Assembly (NCBI GenBank): GCA_017455385.1
Contig: JAFTBD010000157.1
Coordinates: forward strand, 1-6,328
Direction of reading: 5' to 3'
Source: Clostridia bacterium
GTDB taxonomy: Bacteria > Bacillota > Clostridia > Christensenellales > CAG-1252
Length of the DNA: 6,328 nt
In this document: positions 1-5,134 of the stretch, one piece after another
How the letters are laid out: every line of letters begins with the position of its first letter
How positions within the stretch are numbered: position 1 is the first letter of the stretch
The notes under the pieces: generated by a model
The model's database searches: none
Told to the model about the DNA's origin: nothing
Seen by the model: only the letters and a program-made list of their open reading frames with translations
Made by a program: the position numbers and the translations under genes

Positions 1-258
1 ATAGTCAAGAGGCAAGAGGAAGAGCTCCAGTCCGTAGCCCGAGACGACCGCGCTCTTGTAAAAGAGGGTCGCTTCCCTCTCCGCCGCGGCGAGCACCTCG
101 ACGGGATCCGTGCCCGCGGGGTAGCCGTTCTCTTGGAGGATACGCAACGCTTCCTCCGCCGTGGCGGCGTCGGACAGACGTTGCATCTTGTCCCGCGTAA
201 AGAGCTCAGACTCTTTGGACTTTATCTTCGCGTTTTGATAGAGAAGTCCCGCATCCAT
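1..258 (-). CDS. ntpC: V/A-type ATP synthase/ATPase subunit C, N-terminal part (runs off the left edge)
   Basis: Only the first 86 residues are present, open through position 1. Known role of the family: subunit C (equivalent to eukaryotic V-ATPase d) sits on top of the membrane rotor ring and links it to the central shaft. The N-terminus MDAGLLYQNAKIKSKESELF resembles the usual YANARVRALES-type opening of this family. It is followed by LTREDLERL-like (TRDKMQRLSD, residues 21-30) and EEALRILQENGYP (35-47) segments, which are typical of the repeated helical bundles. The ATG at 258-256 lies 1 nt after the stop of subunit E, and a GAGGA sits about 14 nt upstream, so translation is probably coupled. 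The position after E in the order I-K-E-C supports the call. The full family length is about 330-350 residues, so roughly three quarters of the gene lies outside the window. Confidence 0.85.
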   Translation of the reverse strand, partial: MDAGLLYQNAKIKSKESELFTRDKMQRLSDAATAEEALRILQENGYPAGTDPVEVLAAAEREATLFYKSAVVSGYGLELFLLPLDY

Positions 259-259
259 T

Positions 260-823
260 TCAGTTAAAGAGATCCTCGTATTTCACTTGCCCGGACGAAC
301 GCAGAGAATCCAGCTCCAATTCGAGGGTAAGGTTCTTATCGCACGCCTGTCCGCGAAGGACGATCCCTCCGCGAAAAGCGCCTTTTTCTTTACTTGCCGT
401 GACTTTTTTCGCCTTCATGGCGGCGACGATGACGTCCTTCTGCTCCACGCCCGCATCCGACGCGGCGAAGATCACTTCGTCCCCCGCTTCTGCGGCGGCT
501 GTGATCATATTCGCAAGGAGCGCGGGATACCGCTTGTCGGCGGTGATCGCGGCGTAAGACTTCTCGTACGCGGCGGAGAGCACCTCCTGTTTCCGCGCGA
601 GATGCACCTTGCGCACTTCGAGCTCCGCCATCGCCCTCGCCCGTTTCAAGACGTCGGGCGCAGATGCGGCGGACACTTTCCGCACGTTCGAGAGAAAGGT
701 CGCCCTCTCCTCCGCGGCGGCAGCCAGAAGGGCGTCCGCTTTCGCTTTCGCCTCGGCTCTCAGTTCCTCTGCGCGCGTGCGAGCGTCCGAGAGGATCTTA
801 TCCAATAATTCCTGCTTCGCCAT
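260..823 (-). CDS. ntpE: V/A-type ATPase subunit E (peripheral stalk)
   Basis: The product has 187 residues, normal for bacterial subunit E (about 185-200). Known role: E pairs with the small H/G-type subunit to form the peripheral stalk that holds the catalytic head against rotation. Residues 1-80 are a highly charged Ala/Glu/Lys/Arg-rich helix (MAKQELLDKILSDARTRAEE onward), as expected of the coiled-coil part. Residues 98-187 form the globular C-terminal domain that contacts the head, including the GGIVLRG stretch (152-158) and the terminal LELELDSLR (168-175). I chose the ATG at 823. The frame is open further upstream, but that part overlaps subunit K and has no family resemblance. The start lies 2 nt after the K stop (TGA, 828-826) and has no clear Shine-Dalgarno sequence, so translation probably depends on ribosomes finishing K. 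Confidence 0.93.
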   Translation of the reverse strand: MAKQELLDKILSDARTRAEELRAEAKAKADALLAAAAEERATFLSNVRKVSAASAPDVLKRARAMAELEVRKVHLARKQEVLSAAYEKSYAAITADKRYPALLANMITAAAEAGDEVIFAASDAGVEQKDVIVAAMKAKKVTASKEKGAFRGGIVLRGQACDKNLTLELELDSLRSSGQVKYEDLFN

Positions 824-825
824 AA

Positions 826-1293
826 TCAGATCGCGAAGAAGACCGCGAGGAAGGACACGAGAAGCGCCAAGATCGCATAGGTCTCGACCATGACCGCCAT
901 AACGATCGCTTTGCTCTGCTCTTCGGGACGCTTCGCCACAAGAGCCATGCCGCTGACCGCGACCTTGCCCTGATGGATGGCGGAGATGAAGCCGACGATC
1001 GCGATGGGGAAGCAACCCGCAAGGATGCCGAGACCCTCTGCCATCTCGATGGCACGGATGCCGCCGAAGACATTCAGCTTAATGAAGACGATGAAGGCGA
1101 TAAGCAGTCCGTAAATGCCCTGCGTACCGGGAAGAAGCTGCAAGATGAGGCAGCTACCGAACTTGTCCGGATCCTCACTCGTCACGCCAGCCGCCGCCTG
1201 ACCGCCCATACCGACGCCGATGGCGGAGCCGATGCCTGCGAGTCCCGCCGCGAGCGCCGCGCCGAGTATTGCCAAAAAAGTGCCTAAAGTCAT
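826..1293 (-). CDS. ntpK: V/A-type ATPase subunit K (rotor-ring proteolipid), probably Na+-binding
   Basis: The product has 155 residues and four membrane helices arranged as two fused hairpins, the 16-kDa proteolipid form. Known role: a ring of K subunits carries ions across the membrane past subunit I. The first hairpin has GIGSAIGVGMGGQAA (20-34) and LQLLPGTQGIYG (51-62). The second has ISAIHQGKVAVSG (103-115) and AVMVETYAIL (133-142), with the single ion-carrying carboxylate at Glu137. Residues matching the E. hirae NtpK Na+ ligands as I recall them are all present: Leu54, Thr57, Gln58, Gln108 and Glu137. The first hairpin has Gln58 rather than an acidic residue, so each subunit carries one site. 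The ATG overlaps the stop of subunit I (ATGA, 1293-1290). An AAGGAGG at 1303-1309 lies 9 nt upstream and is among the strongest ribosome sites in the operon, which suits a subunit needed in many copies. Confidence 0.97.
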   Translation of the reverse strand: MTLGTFLAILGAALAAGLAGIGSAIGVGMGGQAAAGVTSEDPDKFGSCLILQLLPGTQGIYGLLIAFIVFIKLNVFGGIRAIEMAEGLGILAGCFPIAIVGFISAIHQGKVAVSGMALVAKRPEEQSKAIVMAVMVETYAILALLVSFLAVFFAI

Positions 1294-3302
1294 GATTGAT
1301 TTCCTCCTTTATTGCTTAAATGGATGTATTTGATACTTGAGCCCATAGGCTTGAATATATGTCCCCCGCCCGTATAGAAGCGAGAGAAGAATTCCACATA
1401 TTGCAGACGACTGTCGTGCACATAGGCACCCAGCGTATTGATGGCGATATTGAATACGTGTCCGACGACCAAGACCACCACGAAGAGCACGTAGCCGATA
1501 ACGGGAATGAGGTCGCGGAGAATGCCCGCGATGAGATTCACCACCATGCCGACGACGCCGGTCGCAAGACCGAGACCGAAGAGACGACAGTAAGAAAGGA
1601 TGTCGCTCATAAATCCCGTCACGTTATATACGTTGCCAAATGCGCCGATGAGCTTTCCTTTCACGCCCTTCTTCCCGAGCGCACCGCCGATGAGAACGCC
1701 CGCGCCGCCTACGGCGAGCACGATGAGGGCGGGGAGCTTCGCCGCCGCCATTCCCTCGATCATACCGCTCGCAACGAAGAGCCCGAGTCCGATGAACAAG
1801 ACAAACCAACTGCCCTCGCCGAAGACGGCAAGAACGGGCTTTTTATTCTTACACTTCTGCACGAAAGCGATGCCCATACCGAATAGGATCTGGAAAAAAC
1901 CGATCCCGACGGATAAAATGAGCATTTTCAAAGGCTCGTTCATCGGGTTGAACATCACGGGAGGGAAGAAGCTCTCGCCGAAATAGCCGCCGAACATCAC
2001 GCCCCAAATGAAGGTGGAGACGCCGCCCATCCCGATGATGAGAAGGAGCTGACCTTCGCCCTTCCGAGGCTTCTTCAGCGCGTAAAGCCCGAAGCCGCAG
2101 AGCGCGAGAATGATGCCGTACGCCGCGTCGGAGACCATCATTCCGAACATTAAGAAATAGAAAAACGCCACGAAAGGATTCGGATCGATCTCACGCGGAG
2201 AGGGTGCGCTATACATATTGGTGATCCCCTCGTAAGGCGTCACGACGGGATTATTCTTCGAGAGGGTGGGATACGCCTCCCCCTCTTTCGGGTCTTCGTA
2301 AATGCTGTAATAAACGATGCCGGACTCGGAGAGGGCCTTTTCCGTGTCATCTTGCATATGCGCGGGCACCCATGCCGTAATGACGATGGTGCTCTTGGAG
2401 GAGAAGGTGCCGTCCAGCACGGCGCATTTCTCCTGCTCCACGCGGTAATAGTCGTATAAGATCTCCATCTTGCCGCGCACTTCGTCCTCGTACGCGACCG
2501 CCTCTTCGCCGAGGGCGATCATCTTGCGGAAGATCTCCTGCTCCCGTTTGTCGAGCTCCGCGATCTTCTCCTTCGCCGTCATCGGGAAATTAAAATTCGT
2601 CTTCGCGAAACCTTGTGCGACGAGCTTGTCGCGGTACGCTTCCCCTTCCGCCGAGGGATAGGCGAAAAAGACCGTGGTCATACGCTGACGACTGCCGAAG
2701 TCTTCCGCCCACAAACAGGGCATATCCGCGGTGTCAAGCGCGGCGTATGCATCCGTCGGCATGAGCCCGAGCATACATTCCACACGCTTCGTGCTCTTCA
2801 CCTCCGTAAAGGGAAGGTCGACGTCCTCGAAGAAACGTAGCTGCTCTTTCAGCGCGGCATTTTTCGTGCTCTCGCCCTTGAGCTCGGTCTCCTCCGTGAC
2901 GATCTCTTGGAGCCTGCGGACCACGTCCCAAACGTCCTCGCTGTCCTCCGTGATACGGTCGAACGTGTCGAAAGAAACGTCGGGCTTACGGGCGCGTATC
3001 TTCTCCAATAAAGGGACCTTTTTCGGTTGATAGTCCGTGACTTTATTCGTTTCGGACTGTTTCTTCACGATCTTCCCGAGCCTGACCTTCTCCGCTCGCC
3101 AGAAGTCAAAGGCGAAAGAGAGCTCCGCCAGCTTCTTGTCCGCGTATTCCTCACGAGAGGCGGCGTCACCGCGCGCGCAACCCTCGATCTCCGACGTGGA
3201 GATGACCTCCGCGCTACCTGTGCGCGAAAGGAGGGTGAGCACTTCCTCGGCGTTCGCCGAGTGTGCGATGAGTGTCAGCTTTTTAAAGGGAAGTAACGCC
3301 AT
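1290..3302 (-). CDS. ntpI: V/A-type ATPase subunit I (membrane stator, a-subunit)
   Basis: The product has 670 residues, a normal length for bacterial subunit I (about 640-680). Known role: it forms the two ion half-channels beside the K ring and anchors both peripheral stalks. Residues 1 to about 370 are the soluble arm. This opens with a LPFKKLTLIAHSANAEEVL segment typical of the family and includes two charged helical stretches (about 50-155 and 243-290). From about 377 there are at least seven hydrophobic segments, near 377-408, 418-440, 458-481, 498-516, 524-541, 563-592 and 599-624. The signature SDILSYCRLFGLGLA (566-580) carries Arg573 and VHDSRLQYVEFF (628-639) carries Arg632. These are the conserved arginines expected to act on the K carboxylate. 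The ATG overlaps the upstream stalk gene by 20 nt and is preceded by AGGA about 4 nt away. The stop overlaps the K start. Confidence 0.97.
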   Translation of the reverse strand: MALLPFKKLTLIAHSANAEEVLTLLSRTGSAEVISTSEIEGCARGDAASREEYADKKLAELSFAFDFWRAEKVRLGKIVKKQSETNKVTDYQPKKVPLLEKIRARKPDVSFDTFDRITEDSEDVWDVVRRLQEIVTEETELKGESTKNAALKEQLRFFEDVDLPFTEVKSTKRVECMLGLMPTDAYAALDTADMPCLWAEDFGSRQRMTTVFFAYPSAEGEAYRDKLVAQGFAKTNFNFPMTAKEKIAELDKREQEIFRKMIALGEEAVAYEDEVRGKMEILYDYYRVEQEKCAVLDGTFSSKSTIVITAWVPAHMQDDTEKALSESGIVYYSIYEDPKEGEAYPTLSKNNPVVTPYEGITNMYSAPSPREIDPNPFVAFFYFLMFGMMVSDAAYGIILALCGFGLYALKKPRKGEGQLLLIIGMGGVSTFIWGVMFGGYFGESFFPPVMFNPMNEPLKMLILSVGIGFFQILFGMGIAFVQKCKNKKPVLAVFGEGSWFVLFIGLGLFVASGMIEGMAAAKLPALIVLAVGGAGVLIGGALGKKGVKGKLIGAFGNVYNVTGFMSDILSYCRLFGLGLATGVVGMVVNLIAGILRDLIPVIGYVLFVVVLVVGHVFNIAINTLGAYVHDSRLQYVEFFSRFYTGGGHIFKPMGSSIKYIHLSNKGGNQS

Positions 3303-3615
3303 ATTTCCTGAAAACTTCGTCCGCTATCCTGTCTGCCGCAGAAGATACGCGCTCGGATGCCGCCTTATACGCCGCCTCCGCCGCCGCAGTGCCTTCCGCA
3401 ATGATCCTGTCCGCGTCCGCCTTCGCCGCCGCCTGCGTCTCGCTTTCGAGGGTGCGCATCAGCTCCGAGGCTTCCTTCTTCGCGGCGAGAAGGATGGCTT
3501 CCCTCTCACGTTCTGCCGCCGCCACGATCTCTTTCGCTTCGAGGGTGGCTGCCGCGACGATCTCTTCCGCTTCCGTCTCGGCGGACATGATCTCCTTCAT
3601 CGTTTCCTGCAACAT
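3283..3615 (-). CDS. ntpF: Small coiled-coil stalk subunit of V/A-type ATPase (H type, NtpF-like)
   Basis: The product has 110 residues, close to the roughly 100-110 usual for archaeal AhaH and bacterial NtpF-type subunits. Nearly the whole chain is a charged, Ala-rich helix, for example EAKEIVAAAERERE (26-39) and AAKADADRIIAEGTAAAEAA (62-81), ending in DRIADEVFRKYG (95-106). Known role: it pairs with subunit E as a long coiled coil in the peripheral stalk. Sequence identity alone is weak evidence for such a low-complexity helix. The call rests on length, pattern and position directly before subunit I, where Enterococcus-type operons carry ntpF. The ATG at 3615 lies 1 nt after the rpiB stop, with GGAG 7 nt upstream. 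The open frame extends further upstream only as an antisense-like overlap with rpiB. The end overlaps ntpI by 20 nt. Confidence 0.88.
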   Translation of the reverse strand: MLQETMKEIMSAETEAEEIVAAATLEAKEIVAAAEREREAILLAAKKEASELMRTLESETQAAAKADADRIIAEGTAAAEAAYKAASERVSSAADRIADEVFRKYGVTSL

Positions 3616-3616
3616 A

Positions 3617-4054
3617 TTATTTCTCCAGATCGGCGATCTCGTCCAAACGACGGACGTGACGACCGCCTTCGAAGGGGGTAGTGAGCCACAAGTCGACGAG
3701 CTTCGTCGCCTTCTCGGGGGAGAGGATCCTGCCGCCCAAGCAGAGCACGTTCGCGTTATTGTGCGCGGAACACGCCGCCGCGGAGAATTCGTCGCTGAGC
3801 ACCGCCGCGCGGATGCCTTTGACCTTATTGGCGGCGATGGACATGCCGATGCCCGTGCCGCAGAGAAGGATGCCCTTGTCGCATTCGCCCGAGGCGACTG
3901 CCTCCGCGACCTTCTTCGCATAGACGGGATAATCCACGCTATCCGTCGTGTAGGTGCCGAGATCGACGTACTCGATCTTCTTTGAGTCCAGATATGCCGT
4001 AACGGCGGGCTTCAAGACGATGCCGCCGTGATCGCAACCGATCGCTATCTTCAT
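3617..4054 (-). CDS. rpiB: Ribose-5-phosphate isomerase B (RpiB/LacAB family)
   Basis: The product has 145 residues, full length for RpiB. Known reaction: interconversion of ribose 5-phosphate and ribulose 5-phosphate in the non-oxidative pentose phosphate pathway, in the cytoplasm. The N-terminus has the GCDHGG motif (6-11; Asp8 and His9 are substrate contacts). The active-site loop CGTGIGMSIAANK (65-77) carries Cys65, which corresponds to the E. coli RpiB catalytic base. AHNNANVLCLGGR (97-109) carries His98, the ring-opening residue. GGRHVRR (130-136) supplies phosphate-binding arginines. The related allose isomerase and LacA/LacB differ mainly in partner subunits and context; a single stand-alone copy favours RpiB. 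The ATG has AAGGAGG at 4060-4066, 5 nt upstream. It is the first gene after a strong promoter, and the ATPase genes follow with a 1-nt gap, so they are almost certainly co-transcribed. Confidence 0.96.
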   Translation of the reverse strand: MKIAIGCDHGGIVLKPAVTAYLDSKKIEYVDLGTYTTDSVDYPVYAKKVAEAVASGECDKGILLCGTGIGMSIAANKVKGIRAAVLSDEFSAAACSAHNNANVLCLGGRILSPEKATKLVDLWLTTPFEGGRHVRRLDEIADLEK

Positions 4055-4059
4055 ACGTT

Positions 4060-4066
4060 CCTCCTT
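4060..4066 (-). promoter_or_regulatory. Strong Shine-Dalgarno site of rpiB
   Basis: Minus-strand AAGGAGG lies 5 nt before the rpiB ATG. It fixes the start codon and lies just downstream of the 5'UTR hairpin at 4070-4089. Confidence 0.85.
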
Positions 4067-4069
4067 CGT

Positions 4070-4089
4070 CGATACTACTTAAAGTATCG
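4070..4089 (-). promoter_or_regulatory. 5'UTR hairpin / inverted repeat ahead of rpiB
   Basis: A perfect 7-bp inverted repeat (CGATACT / AGTATCG) with a 6-nt loop sits between the predicted transcription start (about 4095) and the rpiB ribosome site. It would be close to the 5' end of the mRNA and 3 nt before the Shine-Dalgarno sequence. A nested 11-nt palindrome, TACTTAAAGTA, occupies the centre, so it could equally be a protein-binding operator. There is no U-run after it, so it is not a terminator. The function is inferred only. Confidence 0.5.
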
Positions 4090-4101
4090 CATTATGACTT
4101 A

Positions 4102-4130
4102 ATTATAAACGCGTACGCACGCAAAGTCAA
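4102..4130 (-). promoter_or_regulatory. Sigma-70-type promoter of the rpiB-ATPase operon
   Basis: On the minus strand, -35 TTGACT (4130-4125) and -10 TATAAT (4107-4102) are separated by exactly 17 nt. The flank upstream of the -35 is A/T-rich. The predicted start is near 4095, giving an untranslated leader of about 40 nt. This is the only strong promoter seen ahead of the six operon genes. The spacer contains the palindrome GCGTACGC (4111-4118). Confidence 0.85.
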
Positions 4131-4142
4131 ATAAAAGTAATT

Positions 4143-4193
4143 CGGAATTGAACGCTTCGCGAAAGCGGAATTCGGAATGCGGAATGCGGAATA
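4143..4193. repeat. CGGAATN heptamer repeat block A
   Basis: The heptamer CGGAATN occurs once at 4143-4149 and four times in strict tandem at 4166-4193, with last bases T, G, G and A. The segment between contains a 5-bp stem (CGCTT/AAGCG, 4153-4167). The block starts 13 nt upstream of the -35 box of the rpiB promoter. No protein-coding reading is convincing here. Confidence 0.75.
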
Positions 4194-4224
4194 GCGGACA
4201 GTCTGCGACGCAGATACTTTTTTT

Positions 4225-4290
4225 CGTCATCCCGCACCGAAGGTCCGCGTAGAGACGTAGTCGAATAGCGAGGAGTTTGTGAGATCCGAT
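4225..4290. repeat. GTCATCCC...GAGATCC intergenic element
   Basis: Read on the minus strand, this stretch runs from a GGATCTCAC-like end through CCTCGC, CGACTACG and ACCTTCGG to GGGATGACG. That pattern resembles the short imperfect palindromic elements ending in GGATC...GGGATGACG that recur between genes in many bacterial genomes. The resemblance is from memory and the copy here is degenerate, so the family assignment is tentative. Confidence 0.4.
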
Positions 4291-4330
4291 CCGCGTTCTG
4301 TGAAATAAATCGCGACAGCGTCACCGCAAT

Positions 4331-4425
4331 TTGCAAACAGTGCAACATCGTTGCGCCTTGTGGCGCACATCGTTTTTGCAATGGCAAAACATCGTTTGTC
4401 GCCAGACAACATCGTTCGCGAAGCG
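4331..4425. repeat. Array of hairpins with differing stems and a constant CATCGT linker
   Basis: Four consecutive short hairpins occur. Their stems differ in sequence but are perfectly paired: TTGCA/TGCAA (4331-4345, 5-nt loop), TGCGCC/GGCGCA (4352-4367, loop TTGT), TTTTGC/GCAAAA (4374-4389, loop AATG) and TTGTC/GACAA (4396-4409, loop GCCA). A weaker fifth (CGC/GCG, 4417-4425) follows. The linker ACATCGTT recurs at 4345, 4367, 4389 and 4409, a period of 22, 22 and 20 nt. On the minus strand the linker reads ACGATG. The same pairing with different bases in each copy suggests that the fold, not the sequence, is maintained. I cannot tell which strand is transcribed, if either. Confidence 0.8.
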
Positions 4426-4430
4426 TGCAA

Positions 4431-4513
4431 GGCAACTCTACGATTTAATTCGGAATTCGGAATGCGGAATTCGGAATTGAGGCAACGATACGCTTTAATG
4501 CGGAATTCGGAAT
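4431..4513. repeat. 33-nt direct repeat, copies offset by exactly 50 nt
   Basis: The segments at 4431-4463 and 4481-4513 match at 29 of 33 positions. Both start GGCAAC, pass through TACG and TTTAAT, and end in CGGAATTCGGAAT. They look like a tandem duplication of a 50-nt unit in which the second copy has decayed after position 33. Confidence 0.7.
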
Positions 4514-4514
4514 A
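4451..4514. repeat. CGGAATN heptamer repeat block B
   Basis: Four tandem CGGAATN heptamers (4451-4478; last bases T, G, T, T) and two more (4501-4514; T, A) flank a 22-nt spacer. Like block A it contains CGGAATTGA followed by a non-repeat spacer and then GCGGAATTCGGAAT, so the two blocks are related direct repeats about 300 nt apart. Confidence 0.75.
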
Positions 4515-4604
4515 AGGGACGCCATACGACCATACCCGAATGACATCGATCCGTGCTTCTTTAAGAGCAATGCACGGCGAACGCGCCGAAAGCGCCTACG
4601 CGCT

Positions 4605-4934
4605 TCAGTTCCCTTTGCGGCTCTTCTCCCGATAATAGCGTTCTTTCAGCCGAACGTAAATTTTGGAGAGTTCCAGCACATAACGCATCTTCGCGCTCGG
4701 GGACATCTCTCGGTATGCGTCGTGATCCATCAAACGCCCGATGGGATCGATCACGCATTCATTCTCGCTGAGCATGGCGCGCACCTTGGCGTACATCTCC
4801 TCCTCGAGGGCGTAGCCGATGCGTCCCTCTTCCGCCACGGGCGCGAGATCCGTCGCACCCCGCCAATAGCCGTGCTTCATTCTGTTTTTCGCCGACCGCG
4901 CGAGTCTGCGCAGTTCCGATCCGCATTTCTCCAT
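4605..4934 (-). CDS. Uncharacterised 109-residue protein
   Basis: I do not recognise this protein. It is soluble, has no signal peptide or membrane segment, and looks largely helical with both ends basic. Visible features are an N-terminal ARSAKNRMKHGYWRGA segment (12-27), an acidic middle, EEGRIGYALEEEMYAK (35-50), and a C-terminal SAKMRYVLELSKIYVRLKER stretch (80-99) ending in YYREKSRKGN. The two cysteines (Cys4, Cys60) do not form a metal motif. It is likely a real gene. The ATG at 4934 has GAGG 6 nt upstream and a promoter with a perfect TATAAT at 4969-4964, and codon use resembles its neighbours. It is a single-gene unit reading the same way as the rpiB operon but separated from it by 550 nt and a strong promoter, so context gives no clear function. 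No good terminator follows. Confidence 0.72.
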   Translation of the reverse strand: MEKCGSELRRLARSAKNRMKHGYWRGATDLAPVAEEGRIGYALEEEMYAKVRAMLSENECVIDPIGRLMDHDAYREMSPSAKMRYVLELSKIYVRLKERYYREKSRKGN

Positions 4935-4963
4935 ATCATACCTCGAAACGATAAAGTACCCTC

Positions 4964-4992
4964 ATTATATTTCGACCTCGCACGCCCCGCAA
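4964..4992 (-). promoter_or_regulatory. Probable promoter of the 109-residue protein gene
   Basis: On the minus strand, -35 TTGCGG (4992-4987) and -10 TATAAT (4969-4964) are 17 nt apart. The predicted start is near 4957, giving a leader of about 23 nt that contains GAGG 6 nt before the ATG. The -10 is perfect and the -35 matches only in its TTG. Confidence 0.6.
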
Positions 4993-5099
4993 GGGAAAAG
5001 AATGTCGAAGAAAGTCGAAGTATGGGGAAGAGAACTTTTTCGACGATTTGCGACAAAAAGAGACATTCCTCGGGCGCGATGAAATCTCCCGCCTTGAAC

Positions 5100-5128
5100 T
5101 TGATAATCCGCGCCGTTCGTGGTAGTAT
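5100..5128 (+). promoter_or_regulatory. Probable extended -10 promoter of the RsmF-type gene
   Basis: TTGATA (5100-5105) and TAGTAT (5123-5128) are 17 nt apart, and TGG (5120-5122) immediately before the -10 forms an extended -10 (TGN). Transcription would start around 5134-5136, on the ATG at 5135. There is no Shine-Dalgarno sequence in the preceding 20 nt. Confidence 0.5.
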
Positions 5129-5134
5129 AGACGT

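Larger units (their letters stand above)
4055..4604. other. Gene-free intergenic region between the 109-residue protein gene and rpiB
   Basis: This 550-nt region holds the rpiB promoter and leader (4055-4130) and then repeat-derived sequence (4143-4514) detailed in separate entries. From 4515 to 4604 I see only two weak hairpins, CCGTGC/GCACGG (4551-4577, 15-nt loop) and AAGCGC/GCGCTT (4590-4605). Neither has a U-run. Two open frames on the minus strand (4127-4435 and 4227-4430) simply translate the hairpin array and the repeats. They lack family resemblance and are not called as genes. Confidence 0.75.

Noticed and set aside
824..1015. N-terminal extension of subunit E to an ATG at 1015
   Set aside because: The extra 64 residues are out-of-frame translation of subunit K; family homology begins at the ATG at 823.
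1359..1886. Long plus-strand open frames opposite the ATPase genes (also 287-808, 973-1287 and 3037-3681)
   Set aside because: They mirror well-supported ATPase and rpiB coding sequence, are rich in low-complexity His/Arg/Asp, and lack family similarity.
4202..4224. Hairpin TCTGC/GCAGA followed by a run of seven T on the plus strand, like a rho-independent terminator
   Set aside because: The stem is only 5 bp with a 3-nt loop, the T-run is offset by 3 nt, and no plus-strand gene ends upstream. On the minus strand the T-run is on the wrong side.
4331..4425. CRISPR array
   Set aside because: The constant part is only about 8 nt, the variable parts are self-complementary, the period is about 22 nt, and no cas genes are present.
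4127..4435. 102-residue and 67-residue open frames on the minus strand in the intergenic region
   Set aside because: They translate the hairpin array and repeat elements, have no family resemblance, and one runs across the rpiB promoter.
4551..4605. Inverted repeats CCGTGC/GCACGG and AAGCGC/GCGCTT after the 109-residue gene as its terminator
   Set aside because: Neither is followed by a U-run on the minus strand, the first has a 15-nt loop, and the second overlaps the stop codon.
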